Source: Gammaproteobacteria bacterium (GTDB taxonomy: Bacteria > Pseudomonadota > Gammaproteobacteria > Pseudomonadales > Moraxellaceae). Taken from it: a stretch of 64,000 bases of DNA. How positions within the stretch are numbered: the stretch's first letter is position 1; every line of letters starts with the position of its first letter. Below the pieces are notes generated by a model. That model was not told the DNA's origin. It saw only the letters and a list, made by a program, of their open reading frames with translations, and did no database searches. Where the stretch lies: contig JAGWUI010000004.1 in assembly GCA_028868515.1 (NCBI GenBank), positions 62,001-126,000 on the forward strand, given 5' to 3'. A program made the position numbers and the translations under genes. Of this stretch, positions 34,605 through 44,723 are shown one piece after another.

Positions 34605-35030
34605 ATGAAACCTAGAATTACGTTGATTACCCTTGGCGTGGATGATTTGGAGCGCGCCTTTAAGTTTTATCGTGATGGTCTTGGCTTTCCAAGCGAAGGT
34701 ATTGTGGGCAAAGAATTTGAGCATGGTGCGGTTGCATTTTTTGACTTACAAATCGGATTAAAACTTGCGCTTTGGCCGCGTAAAAGTTTATCTCATGATT
34801 CAGGTTTACCGCTGAGTAAGCCGAGTGCAACCGAGTTCAGCATTGGTCACAATGTGTCGTCTAAAGCCGAAGTTGATGCGGTCATGGAGCAAGCAAAACT
34901 TGCTGGGGCAGTGATTGTGAAGACGGCTCAAGATACATTTTGGGGTGGTTATGCGGGGTATTTCCAAGATCCAGATCAACACGTTTGGGAAGTGGCGTGG
35001 AATCCACAATGGCAATTTCCTGATGATTAG
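34605..35030 (+). CDS. VOC-superfamily glyoxalase/bleomycin-resistance-like protein
   Basis: 141 residues forming one vicinal-oxygen-chelate domain made of two beta-alpha-beta-beta-beta modules: ITLITLGVDDLERAFKFYRDGLGF at the start, and GGYAGYFQDPDQHVWEVAWNP at the end with the usual Glu metal ligand. The substrate is unknown. AGGAT precedes the ATG. It is convergent with dapC. Confidence 0.8.
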   Translation: MKPRITLITLGVDDLERAFKFYRDGLGFPSEGIVGKEFEHGAVAFFDLQIGLKLALWPRKSLSHDSGLPLSKPSATEFSIGHNVSSKAEVDAVMEQAKLAGAVIVKTAQDTFWGGYAGYFQDPDQHVWEVAWNPQWQFPDD

Positions 35031-35038
35031 CAAGATCC

Positions 35039-35073
35039 CAGCGCAACATTAAAATTGATTTAACGTTGCGCTG
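35039..35073. terminator. bidirectional hairpin between the VOC gene and dapC
   Basis: CAGCGCAAC (35039-35047) pairs with GTTGCGCTG (35065-35073), with further A/T pairs inside. It lies between convergent genes, though T-runs are weak. Confidence 0.55.
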
Positions 35074-35098
35074 AGTGTTGTTGCTGAGAAATGCTTTC

Positions 35099-36277
35099 TT
35101 ATAACTTTTTCAATCTCTGAACTGCATCAATACAGTTTTCGAGATCAGCAACCAAAGCCATTCGGACATGGTTTAAGCCGGGATTAATGCCATTTGCTTC
35201 ACGGGATAAATAGCGTCCTGGCAAAACGGTAATGTTTTGCTCCGCATATAAACGTTTCGCAAACGCTTCATCATCATCAACAGGTAACCAGAAATAAAAA
35301 CCTGCATCGGGTTTTTTGAAAGCGAATTTATTGCCTAATTCATTGACGAATAAGTCGAATTTTTGGCGGTATAAAACTCGATTTTGTTCAACATGCTCCT
35401 CATCTCCCCATGCAACTGCTGAGGCGAATTGATGTTGAACCGGCATTGCTGAGCCGTGATAGGTACGATAGAGCAAGTATGGTGCGAGTAATTTGGCATC
35501 GCCTGCGACAAATCCAGAGCGTAATCCCGGTAGATTTGAACGTTTGGACAACGAGTGGAACACGATGCAGTTTTTATAGTCATGGCGTCCCATTGCTGCG
35601 CAAACTTCAAGCAAACCTACAGGCGCAACATCAAAATAAAGCTCGGAATAGCATTCATCCGAAGCAATCGTGAAGTGGTATTGATCTGATAGTTCGATGA
35701 GTTTCTTTAACTTCTCAGCAGGCATCACTGCACCAGTCGGATTTCCTGGCGAACAAATGAAAACCAACTGAGTGTTTGCCCAGACTGATTCAGGAATAGC
35801 ATCCCAATCACCGAGATAATTGTTCTCAGCCGTGCAATTCACAAAATAAGGCGAAGCACCAGCAAGAAACGCAGCGCCTTCATAGATCTGATAAAACGGA
35901 TTCGGCATTACGACATAAGGTTGTGGTTTGCCTTTCACAGGTTTTACGACAGCTTGTACAAAGGAAAAAATCGCTTCGCGTGTTCCATTCACAGGGAGAA
36001 CTTGGGTTTCAGGGTTCACTTGTTGCAGGTGAAAACGCTGTATTAACCAGTTGGCAATCGCTTGTCTTAAGGTTGGCAGACCTTTGGTCGTTGGATAGCT
36101 CGATAAATGCTTGAGATTATCGATGAGAGCTTGTTTAACGAATTCCGGTGATTCGTGGCGAGGTTCACCAATCGATAGTGCAATATTTGCAAGATCCTTT
36201 GGGGGTGTCAGCTCGCTGAATAAGCGAGCTAATTTTTCAAAAGGATACGGATGCAGGCTGGCTAAATGTTCGTTCAT
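35099..36277 (-). CDS. dapC: succinyldiaminopimelate transaminase
   Basis: A 392-residue class I PLP aminotransferase of the lysine/peptidoglycan branch, converting N-succinyl-2-amino-6-oxopimelate to N-succinyl-diaminopimelate. LHPYPFEKLARLF at the start, NGTREAIFSFVQAV, CSPGNPTGAVMP and HSLSKRSNLPGLRSGFVAGD (PLP lysine) are typical of DapC. Its place beside glnD is the usual one in Acinetobacter and Pseudomonas, where dapC-glnD-map are clustered. Confidence 0.92.
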   Translation of the reverse strand: MNEHLASLHPYPFEKLARLFSELTPPKDLANIALSIGEPRHESPEFVKQALIDNLKHLSSYPTTKGLPTLRQAIANWLIQRFHLQQVNPETQVLPVNGTREAIFSFVQAVVKPVKGKPQPYVVMPNPFYQIYEGAAFLAGASPYFVNCTAENNYLGDWDAIPESVWANTQLVFICSPGNPTGAVMPAEKLKKLIELSDQYHFTIASDECYSELYFDVAPVGLLEVCAAMGRHDYKNCIVFHSLSKRSNLPGLRSGFVAGDAKLLAPYLLYRTYHGSAMPVQHQFASAVAWGDEEHVEQNRVLYRQKFDLFVNELGNKFAFKKPDAGFYFWLPVDDDEAFAKRLYAEQNITVLPGRYLSREANGINPGLNHVRMALVADLENCIDAVQRLKKL

Positions 36278-36350
36278 AGGAGTGACCTGCTCAATTTGTT
36301 TTATTCAATACAGTTTGTTCAGTACAGTATATCAATGCTGATCAAATCAA

Positions 36351-39026
36351 TCAGCTTGGATTTTGTGCATCTAACTCCTGCATGAGCAGCTCGCCAAGTT
36401 CTTGAGCTGCATCATTATCAAGAGGCTTGCCATGAGTATCTGTAATAAAGAAAACGTCTTCGGCACGTTCGCCTAAGGTCGCAATTCGAGCAGTTTTAAT
36501 ATCAATATTTTGCTTCGCAAATAATGCACCGATTTGTGCTAGTAACCCAGGTCGATCCAGTGAAATGACTTCGACCACGTTATATTGATGGACGATATCC
36601 AATTTAATATTCACTTCACTCGGCACATTAAAATGGCGCAATTGGCGAGGAATACGACGTTGGGCGAGGCTTTGTGCTTTATTTGGATTTGCTAACACAT
36701 CTTTTAAACGTGCAGTCACTTCGTCGCGACGAGATTGATCTGTGAGCAATGTGCCATGACGATCGAGGACGATATAAGTGTCGAGTGAAAAACCTGTCTT
36801 AGCAGTGATAATTCGTGCGTCCTGAACGTTGAGATCCATTTGATCAAACACTGCAACCGTTGATGCAAATAGATTGGTCAAATCATGGGTATAGACGAAG
36901 ATCTGAACTGCATCTTGGTTGAGTTCGCGATGTTCACGCATCTGTACAAGCGGTGTTTCATGCCCATGTAGCAGAATCTCGCGTGTGTGCCACGCCACTT
37001 CAGATGGGCGTTCGCGCAAGAAGTATTCATCGCCAAGTTCACGCCAAATATTTTCAACCGCATCTTGATAAAACGCACCCGCCAGTAGATCGGACGCTTG
37101 TTGCTTGGTGTCATCAATCCATGATTGGCGATCAATCGGATTATCTAAACCTGAACGTAAGACGCGGCGAGTGTGGTTATAAAGTTGACGCAAGAGCGAC
37201 GCGCGCCATGTATTCCATAGCGTTGGGTTGGTTGCGTTAATATCAGCTACGGTCAAAACATACAGATAATTGAGATGAACCATGTCGCCAACTTTCTGCG
37301 CGAAATCAAGAATAATATCTGGATCTGAAATATCTTTCTTTTGTGCAGTTAAAGACATCAGCAGGTGGTTGCGCGTGAGCCAACTGACAATATTGGCTTC
37401 GCGCTGTGTGAGTCCATGCGCTAAACAAAAGACATTGGCATCTTCTGCACCGAGTTCACTGTGATCGCCGCCACGACCTTTTGCGATGTCATGGAACAAC
37501 GCGGCTAAATAAATAATATCTTTACGATCTAAGCGATTGTAAATAAAGCTGACCACGGGGAAGGTTTCTTCAAATTCTGGACTGCCGAAACGTTGTAAAT
37601 TGCGCAACAAAATCAGCGTGTGCATATCGACCGTATAAATATGAAATAAATCATATTGCATCAGACCAATAATTTGCCCAAAAGCAGGTAAATATCGACC
37701 GAGTACACCATAACGTTTCATCGCTTGGAACGTTTGATATAAGTGGTGGCGACCACGAATAATCGCCATAAAGAGTGCTTTATGGGTTGGGTTCTGGCGG
37801 AAGTTTTCGTCGATGCCATTTGCTGCAAGCATCAGCAGGCGCAATGTGCGTGCGCGGATTCCTGTTACATCCTCACGAGATGCCATAAAGAAAAATAATT
37901 CAAGAATGGCGCTTGGTGTTTCTGAGAAAACGCGATGATGACGCACCGAAATTTTTTGATTGACCAACTCGAAGCGTTCATTGAGTGGCGTGACGTGTGG
38001 TGGTGATAATTCTGGTAGTTTTGGTTCAATTGCTGTTTCAAAGAAATAGGCGAGTAGCATTTCATTGAAAGTTGAAACACGCATCGCAGCGCGATAATAA
38101 TCACGCATAAATCGCTCAATAATGGCGTTGTGATGATCATTTGCATCAGCGGTATAGTGCATTCGCTCTGCAACGGTACGCTGATAATCGAACAACAGTC
38201 GATTTTCATTGCGATTGGTGATGCGATGTAAATGGTGACGAATCAGCCATAAAATGTCTTCACACGCTTCGAGTTCGTTATATTCAAACTCACTGATAAA
38301 TCCTAAGTGCACCAAGTCGTAGAGACGGACAACACGATAATAGCGCTTCGCAATCCAGCCGACTTGATTGATGTCACGCAAACCACCGGGAGCATTTTTG
38401 ATATCAGGTTCGAGGTTGTATTCAGTATTGTGATGTTGTGCATGGCGAGCATTTTGTTCAGCCATTTTTTGTGTGTAAAAATCAAAATCTGTCCAAGTCT
38501 CAGAGACGATGCGACGTGGCAATAAGCTCAATGATTTGTCACCATAAATCAGCCGTGATTCAACCAAACTGGTGGCAACAGTCATGTCTTGTGCGGCTTC
38601 AATACACTCGGCAACAGTACGCACACTAACGCCAGGTTCAAGCCCTGCATCCCAGAGATTCGAGACGAACTGAGATACTTGTTCTTCTTGTTCGGGTGTT
38701 AATGGTTGATGACTTAATATCATCACGTCGACATCGGATTTTGGTAGTAATTCACCACGCCCATAGCCGCCAACTGCAATCAGTGCAATCCCTTCATTAG
38801 AGAGACCTTGACGTTGCCATAAATGAATTAAGGCATCATCAATTGCATGCGTGCGTGCATGAACAATCTTACGAATGGATTCTCCTGCTTCTAGCCGTGC
38901 ATCAAGCTGCTGCTCAAGTTTTTTGCGCCATTCGATTAACCCTCGCACGTTTGAGTTTTGTGCAAGAACTTCAGCAAGTGTAGGGAGTTCTGTGGAAGGC
39001 GTATCTGGGGCGAGGAGAGCAGACAT
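36351..39026 (-). CDS. glnD: PII uridylyltransferase/uridylyl-removing enzyme
   Basis: An 891-residue nitrogen sensor that modifies PII protein. Domains in order are the nucleotidyltransferase with GGYGRGELLPKSDVDVMIL (residues ~86-104), a helical linker, the HD phosphohydrolase with LFHDIAKGRGGDHSELG, and two C-terminal ACT domains that bind glutamine (FASTVAVFDQMDLNVQDARI and VISLDRPGLLAQIGALF). Length and all motifs fit a functional enzyme. It lies in a minus-strand run with dapC downstream and map upstream. Confidence 0.97.
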   Translation of the reverse strand: MSALLAPDTPSTELPTLAEVLAQNSNVRGLIEWRKKLEQQLDARLEAGESIRKIVHARTHAIDDALIHLWQRQGLSNEGIALIAVGGYGRGELLPKSDVDVMILSHQPLTPEQEEQVSQFVSNLWDAGLEPGVSVRTVAECIEAAQDMTVATSLVESRLIYGDKSLSLLPRRIVSETWTDFDFYTQKMAEQNARHAQHHNTEYNLEPDIKNAPGGLRDINQVGWIAKRYYRVVRLYDLVHLGFISEFEYNELEACEDILWLIRHHLHRITNRNENRLLFDYQRTVAERMHYTADANDHHNAIIERFMRDYYRAAMRVSTFNEMLLAYFFETAIEPKLPELSPPHVTPLNERFELVNQKISVRHHRVFSETPSAILELFFFMASREDVTGIRARTLRLLMLAANGIDENFRQNPTHKALFMAIIRGRHHLYQTFQAMKRYGVLGRYLPAFGQIIGLMQYDLFHIYTVDMHTLILLRNLQRFGSPEFEETFPVVSFIYNRLDRKDIIYLAALFHDIAKGRGGDHSELGAEDANVFCLAHGLTQREANIVSWLTRNHLLMSLTAQKKDISDPDIILDFAQKVGDMVHLNYLYVLTVADINATNPTLWNTWRASLLRQLYNHTRRVLRSGLDNPIDRQSWIDDTKQQASDLLAGAFYQDAVENIWRELGDEYFLRERPSEVAWHTREILLHGHETPLVQMREHRELNQDAVQIFVYTHDLTNLFASTVAVFDQMDLNVQDARIITAKTGFSLDTYIVLDRHGTLLTDQSRRDEVTARLKDVLANPNKAQSLAQRRIPRQLRHFNVPSEVNIKLDIVHQYNVVEVISLDRPGLLAQIGALFAKQNIDIKTARIATLGERAEDVFFITDTHGKPLDNDAAQELGELLMQELDAQNPS

Positions 39027-39104
39027 AACGAGAAATCTCTCAAGACGATTGGCAAGAAGTGATGTGAAGCTAAATCATAACAGGAACTATAGGGTCATAA
39101 ATGT

Positions 39105-39134
39105 AAAAAAGACCCTGTTTGGAGAGTCTTTTTT
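39105..39134 (-). terminator. probable map terminator
   Basis: AAAAAAGAC (39105-39113) faces GTCTTTTTT (39126-39134), giving an A/T-rich stem with T-runs in both directions. It lies downstream of map on the minus strand, before glnD. Confidence 0.45.
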
Positions 39135-39151
39135 GAATGTTTTTGGGGTGG

Positions 39152-39233
39152 GATGATTAGGGCAGGTTTGGAACCCGCACCCTATAGTAAACCATTCGAT
39201 GTAGGGGCAAGTTCTAAACTTGCCCTAATCATC
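39152..39233. repeat. palindromic intergenic element between glnD and map
   Basis: The ends are an imperfect inverted repeat of about 33 bp: GATGATTAGGGCA at 39152 and its complement at the right end, with interior mismatches. It is unlike the element at 16388, so it is a second family. Confidence 0.6.
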
Positions 39234-39250
39234 GCTAAACCGATTTCAGA

Positions 39251-40054
39251 TTAAACTCCAAACCGCGACAAATCCTCATTCGGACGCGCAGTGAGAATCT
39301 CAATGCCCGTTTCCGTCACAAGCAACGTGTGTTCATATTGCGCTGATAATTTGCGATCTTTGGTAATGACTGTCCAGCCGTCATTCATCAGTGTGGTCTG
39401 CCAAACGCCTGCATTGACCATCGGTTCAATGGTAAACGTCATGCCAGCTTCTAGTTTCATGCCTGTGTTTTTCTTACCGTAGTGCAGAATCTGTGGGTCT
39501 TCGTGGAATACGCGACCTAAACCATGACCACAATATTCACGCACCACGCTAAAGCGTTGGCTTTCCACATAGCTCTGAATCGCTGCGCCAATGTCGCCAA
39601 CGTATGAGCCATGCTTAACGGTTTGCATGCCTCGATACATCGCTTCTTGTGCGACCGCGCTTAAGCGTTTTGCCAAAATTGATGGTTCACCGATGAAAAA
39701 CATCTCGCTAGTGTCGCCATGAAAACCATCTTTAATGACGGTCACATCGATGTTAATAATGTCGCCGTTCTTCAATACTTTGTCATCACTTGGAATACCG
39801 TGACAAACAACGTGATTGACTGATGTACAAATACTTTTTGGAAAGCCGCGATAGTTCAATGGCGCAGGAATCGCCCCTTGTACATTGACAATATAGTCAT
39901 GGCAAATGCGATCTAATTCGCCTGTCGTCACGCCTGCTTTGACATAAGGCGCAATCATACCGAGGACTTCTGCAGCGAGCTTGCCAGCTACGCGCATTTT
40001 TTCAATATCTTCGGCTGACTTGACCAGTGAATGAGGTTGAATAAAACTGTTCAT
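39251..40054 (-). CDS. map: methionine aminopeptidase, type I
   Basis: A 267-residue metalloenzyme that removes the N-terminal Met from nascent proteins. The metal ligands are in NIDVTVIKDGFHGDTSEMF (two Asp), EYCGHGLGRVFHEDPQILHYG (His) and FTIEPMVNAG (Glu), plus a C-terminal Glu in SAQYEHTLLVTETG. The gene is divergent from rpsB, the standard arrangement in gammaproteobacteria. Confidence 0.97.
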   Translation of the reverse strand: MNSFIQPHSLVKSAEDIEKMRVAGKLAAEVLGMIAPYVKAGVTTGELDRICHDYIVNVQGAIPAPLNYRGFPKSICTSVNHVVCHGIPSDDKVLKNGDIINIDVTVIKDGFHGDTSEMFFIGEPSILAKRLSAVAQEAMYRGMQTVKHGSYVGDIGAAIQSYVESQRFSVVREYCGHGLGRVFHEDPQILHYGKKNTGMKLEAGMTFTIEPMVNAGVWQTTLMNDGWTVITKDRKLSAQYEHTLLVTETGIEILTARPNEDLSRFGV

Positions 40055-40392
40055 AATCGTGCCAATCTAATTGGAAAATAGATTAAAACATGATATAAAT
40101 ACGCCCCCAATTTAGCAATCAATTTCATGCATCGATTGGTAAGTTTATTTTTATGATGAAATCTTCATTTTAAAATAAATAAAATCATTGATTTATGTGG
40201 TTGTTTGGCTGAGTTGTAAATTAAATCCGCACATACATCGACAATTCGTCTGGGTGCTGGGCTTGTAGATTAGGTTGTTTTTGACTGAATTTAAGCAAAA
40301 ATGACTTTGAAAATTGCAAACCAGTGGATGAATCGGGTGTATGGAGGCTTAACCCAAACTGAAAAGTGCACGATGTGCATAGGTAAATAAAG
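40055..40392 (+). promoter_or_regulatory. map-rpsB intergenic region and rpsB leader
   Basis: This divergent upstream region holds no gene. The last ~150 bases before rpsB are a long leader with a hairpin GTGCAC / TGCAT close to the start codon and GGGT...ACCC pairing further up. In other gammaproteobacteria the rpsB leader binds S2 for feedback control; the same is inferred here. No clear promoter was resolved. Confidence 0.4.
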
Positions 40393-41157
40393 ATGGCATC
40401 TTATAACGTAGGAATGCGTGATCTGCTGACAGCAGGCGCACACTTTGGTCACCAGACACGTTTCTGGAACCCAAAAATGAAGCCGTACATTTTCGGCGCA
40501 CGTAACAAAATTCACATCATCAACTTGGAGCACACTGTTCCAGCGTTGAACGACGCTCTGAACTACGCAAATCAAATCGCTAGCCGCAAGAACAAAGTAT
40601 TGTTCGTCGGTACTAAGCGTGCTGCAAGCGCAATCATCCGTGAACAAGCAATCCGCGCTGGTATGCCGTTTGTTGATCACCGCTGGTTGGGTGGTATGTT
40701 GACTAACTGGAAAACTCTCCGCCAGTCAATCAAACGCCTTAAAGATCTTGAAATCCAATCACAAGACGGTACTTTCGCTAAGCTGACTAAGCGTGAAGCG
40801 TTGGAACGTACTCGTGAAATGGAAAAACTGGAAAAATCTTTGGGCGGTATCAAAGATATGGGTGGTTTACCAGATGCATTGTTCGTAATCGACGTTGATC
40901 ATGAAGCGATTGCAATCAAAGAAGCGCTGAACCTCGGTATTCCAGTGATCGGTATCGTTGATACCAACTCAAATCCAGATGGCGTTGACTACATCATCCC
41001 GGGTAACGACGACGCGATCCGCGCAGTTACTTTGTATGCAAGCTCAATGGCTGATGCGATCATTGCTGGTAAAGAATTTGCTGCAACTCAAGGCAGTGCT
41101 GCTGCACGTGGTCAAGAAGTTGCTGCTGAAGCTGCAGAAACACCAGCTGCTGAGTAA
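40393..41157 (+). CDS. rpsB: 30S ribosomal protein S2
   Basis: A 254-residue protein that opens [20 protein letters not shown] and contains the S2 signatures [24 protein letters not shown] and [27 protein letters not shown]. The C-terminus is an Ala/Glu-rich tail. It begins the rpsB-tsf-pyrH-frr translation cluster and binds late to the 30S head. A hairpin downstream may set the ratio of rpsB to tsf expression. Confidence 0.98.
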   Translation: MASYNVGMRDLLTAGAHFGHQTRFWNPKMKPYIFGARNKIHIINLEHTVPALNDALNYANQIASRKNKVLFVGTKRAASAIIREQAIRAGMPFVDHRWLGGMLTNWKTLRQSIKRLKDLEIQSQDGTFAKLTKREALERTREMEKLEKSLGGIKDMGGLPDALFVIDVDHEAIAIKEALNLGIPVIGIVDTNSNPDGVDYIIPGNDDAIRAVTLYASSMADAIIAGKEFAATQGSAAARGQEVAAEAAETPAAE

Positions 41158-41250
41158 TCAGTTGCGATTTGCGTCATTGTTTTAAGCTGTCATGATTCTG
41201 TCTAAGTTCTCAGTTATGATGAATCAGTAATCCTGAATCTGACAGGTCTA

Positions 41251-41274
41251 CAGCCCAATCAACTGATTGGGCTG
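41251..41274 (+). terminator. hairpin between rpsB and tsf (attenuator-like)
   Basis: CAGCCCAAT (41251-41259) pairs with ATTGGGCTG (41266-41274), followed by TTTAGTTTT. In many gammaproteobacteria a partial terminator lies here, lowering tsf transcription relative to rpsB. Confidence 0.7.
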
Positions 41275-41413
41275 TTTAGTTTTCAACAATGTCGCTGAAA
41301 CGTGTTGATAGATTTTGAAATGCTGTTTTAAACAGCTCACGAATTTAAAACGAGTTTCAAAGAACTTTTATAGAAAAACAGAGTTCTTAAAACTAATTAT
41401 TGAGGAAATGAAA

Positions 41414-42304
41414 ATGGCAGAAATTACTGCAAGCATGGTTAAAGAACTGCGTGACCGTACTGGTCTGGGCATGATGGATTGCAAAAAAGCACTTGCAGAA
41501 GCGGGTGGCGACATCGAAGTTGCGATTGACAACATGCGTAAATCAGGTCAAGCAAAAGCGGCTAAAAAAGCAGGTAACATTGCTGCTGATGGCGCAATCA
41601 TCATTGCTCAAGCGGATGGTCGTGCGGTTTTGGTTGAAGTAAACAGCCAAACTGACTTCGTTGCAAAAGACGAAAACTTCACTGTGTTTGCAAACAAAGT
41701 TGCTGACATTGCATTGGCAAACAACACTGCTGATGTTGCTGCAATCGCTGCATTGCCATATGGCGATGGTCAAACTGTTGAAGAAGCACGTGTTGCTTTG
41801 GTTCAAAAAATCGGTGAAAACATCCAAGTTCGTCGTGCGGTTTTGGTTGAAGGTGCAAACCTTGCTTCTTACCGTCACGGTTTGAAAATCGGTGTTGTGG
41901 TTGCATACACTGGTGGTGATGCTGAAACTGGTAAGGGTGTTGCAATGCACGTTGCTGCGTTCAATCCATTGGCAATCAATGCAGAAGACGTACCAGCTGA
42001 CGTACTGGCACGCGAAAAAGAAATTTTCGCGGCAAAAGCACGTGAATCAGGCAAACCAGAGGCAATCGTTGAAAAAATGATTACTGGTAGCTTGGATAAA
42101 TATCTGAACGAAGTGACTTTGACTCGTCAAATGTATGTCATCGACAACGAGAAGAAAGTTGGTGATGTATTGAAAGCTGCTGGTCAAACTGTTAATACCA
42201 TCGTTCGTTTAGAAGTTGGTGAAGGCATCGAGAAGAAAGTAGACGACTTTGCTGCTGAAGTTGCTGCTGCGACTGCTGCTGCATCGGCTGCTGCTGCAGG
42301 CTAA
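41414..42304 (+). CDS. tsf: translation elongation factor Ts
   Basis: 296 residues starting [27 protein letters not shown], the fixed N-terminus of EF-Ts with the TDFV-containing core ([13 protein letters not shown]) that exchanges nucleotide on EF-Tu. The open frame extends 33 codons upstream, but GAGGA before ATG 41408/41414 and family alignment set the start. The C-terminus is Ala-rich. A strong terminator follows, so pyrH has its own promoter. Confidence 0.97.
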   Translation: MAEITASMVKELRDRTGLGMMDCKKALAEAGGDIEVAIDNMRKSGQAKAAKKAGNIAADGAIIIAQADGRAVLVEVNSQTDFVAKDENFTVFANKVADIALANNTADVAAIAALPYGDGQTVEEARVALVQKIGENIQVRRAVLVEGANLASYRHGLKIGVVVAYTGGDAETGKGVAMHVAAFNPLAINAEDVPADVLAREKEIFAAKARESGKPEAIVEKMITGSLDKYLNEVTLTRQMYVIDNEKKVGDVLKAAGQTVNTIVRLEVGEGIEKKVDDFAAEVAAATAAASAAAAG

Positions 42305-42327
42305 TGCGTTAAACAGAATGCTGTAAG

Positions 42328-42360
42328 AAAAACCCCGCTTCGTGCGGGGTTTTGTTTTTT
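42328..42360 (+). terminator. strong rho-independent terminator of tsf
   Basis: AAAACCCCGC / GCGGGGTTTT around TTCGT, followed by a T-run. Confidence 0.95.
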
Positions 42361-42379
42361 TATGTTCTATCGATTAACG

Positions 42380-43663
42380 CTAAGTTTTAGTTGCCGAAAC
42401 TAAGTTGAGCTGTTTAAGACATTTTGTGTCGGCGTCATAGGCAATAATAACTCCAGAATTATTATCTTTATCATATTCTATTTTCGATTGAATTTGATTC
42501 GACGCATCTTGCGGCTTTGCAGTCCAACCTTGATTGAGTAGGCTTGGCTTAATGTCGTTCACATTGATGCACATCCCTGCTGGTGGCGTGGTTCCTAATG
42601 AGCCTGATTGATCACCCCAATCGAATGTAAATATTTCCATATTCTGCCCAAACATCTTCATTGGCATAAGCTTTAGTGAAAAATACCAATCTGTACCTGC
42701 ATGTGCTTGCAAGATTTTTCCTATGATTGGTAGTGTTTCAGTTTGCAGCGTTGTTCCAAACGAATTTTCGATCAATGTTTGATTGAGATTGCCATTAGGT
42801 AGCGCAGTCACTTTTAAAATATTTGACCAAAGTTGCTGCGCTGTAAACGGATATGGAGCATTGTATTTACCATTAGCTGCGGCAGGTGCCGAAAGACTAG
42901 AGGTTGTTAAACTGGTATTCGTTAAATGAGGGTGACTAATGGAAAATGTTTTAAAGACCATGTAGCAGACAGGCAGCATTAAAGCCATGAGGAGAATTTG
43001 AATCCATCCCATTACTTTTTCGTGAGAGGGCGTTTGACGTGGTGGGCCGTATTGATTTACTCCAGATGTACCTGGTGCGATGAGGATGTACAGAAAAAAT
43101 AAACCATTGACTATAGCTGCTAGGCTGCTGATGAAACTAGAGCCAGGTATGTCACTTATTTTGAGCACTGCGCTTATGATTCCAAATGGGATGGGTAGTA
43201 GCAGTGGGAGTAAAATCCACCAGCCACTACGGTTTAAATCATGCAGACGGCGTACATAAAAGACAAAGTTGTAAATAAGCATAAGAATAATTGGAATGCC
43301 AATTAGCAGTCCAAATCCAATTCCAATGCTGGCAGGATTATTTGCAAGGGAGCTAAAGTTTCCTGCAACTCCAATGATTATGGCTACGATAGTCAATACG
43401 AATATGAGAAGGCATATGATTAACGCAAATCCAAGAAATGCTGCCTGTAGTGATAGTCGTCCTAGTCGCCCTTTATAGGAAAATAATGAGTTGCTGAATG
43501 CAGGCAGAGCTGGTGGTTCATCCGAATTTCTGGGCGTGGGTGATTGTGGTGACTTTGATGGTTTGGATAACCAGCTTGATTTTTCTGGTTCTGGAGGTAA
43601 GTACCTTGGGCGTTTCGGAGTATTCGAAGGCGTCGAAGGTGTAGTTTCCATATTGTCACTCAT
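42380..43663 (-). CDS. DUF805 membrane protein with Pro-rich N-terminus and extra C-terminal domain
   Basis: 427 residues. Residues 1-55 are Pro/Ser-rich and cytoplasmic. The DUF805 domain begins SLFSYKGRLGRLSLQAAFLGF and has four hydrophobic helices, including YNFVFYVRRLHDLNRSGWWIL, the family hallmark. After a further membrane helix (IQILLMALMLPVCYMVF) about 190 residues form a soluble domain, probably extracytoplasmic. Standalone DUF805 proteins are ~120-150 residues, so this is an extended form. It is inserted between tsf and pyrH on the opposite strand, interrupting the usual translation cluster. Confidence 0.75.
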   Translation of the reverse strand: MSDNMETTPSTPSNTPKRPRYLPPEPEKSSWLSKPSKSPQSPTPRNSDEPPALPAFSNSLFSYKGRLGRLSLQAAFLGFALIICLLIFVLTIVAIIIGVAGNFSSLANNPASIGIGFGLLIGIPIILMLIYNFVFYVRRLHDLNRSGWWILLPLLLPIPFGIISAVLKISDIPGSSFISSLAAIVNGLFFLYILIAPGTSGVNQYGPPRQTPSHEKVMGWIQILLMALMLPVCYMVFKTFSISHPHLTNTSLTTSSLSAPAAANGKYNAPYPFTAQQLWSNILKVTALPNGNLNQTLIENSFGTTLQTETLPIIGKILQAHAGTDWYFSLKLMPMKMFGQNMEIFTFDWGDQSGSLGTTPPAGMCINVNDIKPSLLNQGWTAKPQDASNQIQSKIEYDKDNNSGVIIAYDADTKCLKQLNLVSATKT

Positions 43664-43991
43664 CTTTTTTATAGTCCTATTTGCAAATCTTTTTTAAATT
43701 CAAGGTTCTGTTTTTATCATGACTTTGTTGCAAATACCATCTCAATCACGACATGCGGTTGCTTAAACAAGATAAATTTCAGCATTAGAAAAAACATAAC
43801 TCGATTAAACACCATAAATACACCAAAAATCATGCACGTCTATGCTTACGTTCATCGTCGCCATTTGTTACCATGCCTCACCGTAAATCAAAGTGATTTA
43901 CGTTCGCGCGATCTCGCATGAAGATGCGATCAAGATTGCGTTTTGTTGTGCCTCAATCAATCTCAGTTTTATTCTATTTGGAGTGCCCGTC
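43664..43991 (+). promoter_or_regulatory. pyrH upstream region with two hairpins
   Basis: A non-coding leader before pyrH. GTAAATCA (43883-43890) pairs with TGATTTAC (43894-43901) over a 3-base loop. TCGCAT (43914-43919) pairs with ATGCGA (43924-43929) around GAAG, a tetraloop-like loop. Neither has a T-run. They may form a structured pyrH leader. Confidence 0.45.
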
Positions 43992-44723
43992 ATGACAGAA
44001 AAAAGCCCACGCTTTTCGCGAATTTTATTGAAGCTGTCTGGTGAGGCATTGGCAGGTAATAAAGACATGGGGATTGATGCCAATATCCTCGATCAGATGA
44101 GTTTAGCCATTGCACACTTGGTTGGTTTAGGCGTACAAGTGGGTATTGTTGTTGGCGGTGGTAATCTCTACCGTGGTAGTCAGCTACAAAAAGAAGGCTT
44201 GGTTGGTCGCGTAACAGGTGACCAAATGGGTATGCTGGCAACGGTCATGAATGGTTTGGCAATGCGTGATGCGCTCGAACGTCGCAATATCAAAACACGT
44301 TTAATGTCGGCAACTGCAATTAATGGTGTGGTTGAACAGTATTCAAGTCGCAATGCAATCCGTTTCTTGAAAGCAGGCGATGTGTGTATTTTTGTCGGTG
44401 GAACGGGTAATCCATTCTTCACAACTGATACTGCAGCATGTTTGCGCGGTATTGAAATTGAAGCAAAACTGATTTTGAAAGCGACTAAAGTCGATGGTGT
44501 CTATAATAAAGACCCGAATAAATTTGAAGATGCTGTTCGTTATGAGCGTTTGACCTTTGATCAAGTGCTTGATGAAAAATTGGAAGTTATGGATTTAACT
44601 GCGATTTGTTTGTGCCGCGACCATGATGTACCGCTCCAAGTGTTTAATATGAATAAACCAGGTGCGCTGCTGAATGTGGTTATGGGCGGAGATGAAGGAA
44701 CGCAAGTGAGTCGATCACTCTAA
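43992..44723 (+). CDS. pyrH: UMP kinase
   Basis: 243 residues from ATG 43992; the frame is open earlier but the family starts at [21 protein letters not shown] hexameric amino-acid-kinase-fold enzyme phosphorylating UMP to UDP. The phosphate-binding [13 protein letters not shown], the glycine-rich [12 protein letters not shown], and the Asp-containing [12 protein letters not shown] are intact. Allosteric control by GTP and UTP is known for the family. Confidence 0.97.
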   Translation: MTEKSPRFSRILLKLSGEALAGNKDMGIDANILDQMSLAIAHLVGLGVQVGIVVGGGNLYRGSQLQKEGLVGRVTGDQMGMLATVMNGLAMRDALERRNIKTRLMSATAINGVVEQYSSRNAIRFLKAGDVCIFVGGTGNPFFTTDTAACLRGIEIEAKLILKATKVDGVYNKDPNKFEDAVRYERLTFDQVLDEKLEVMDLTAICLCRDHDVPLQVFNMNKPGALLNVVMGGDEGTQVSRSL

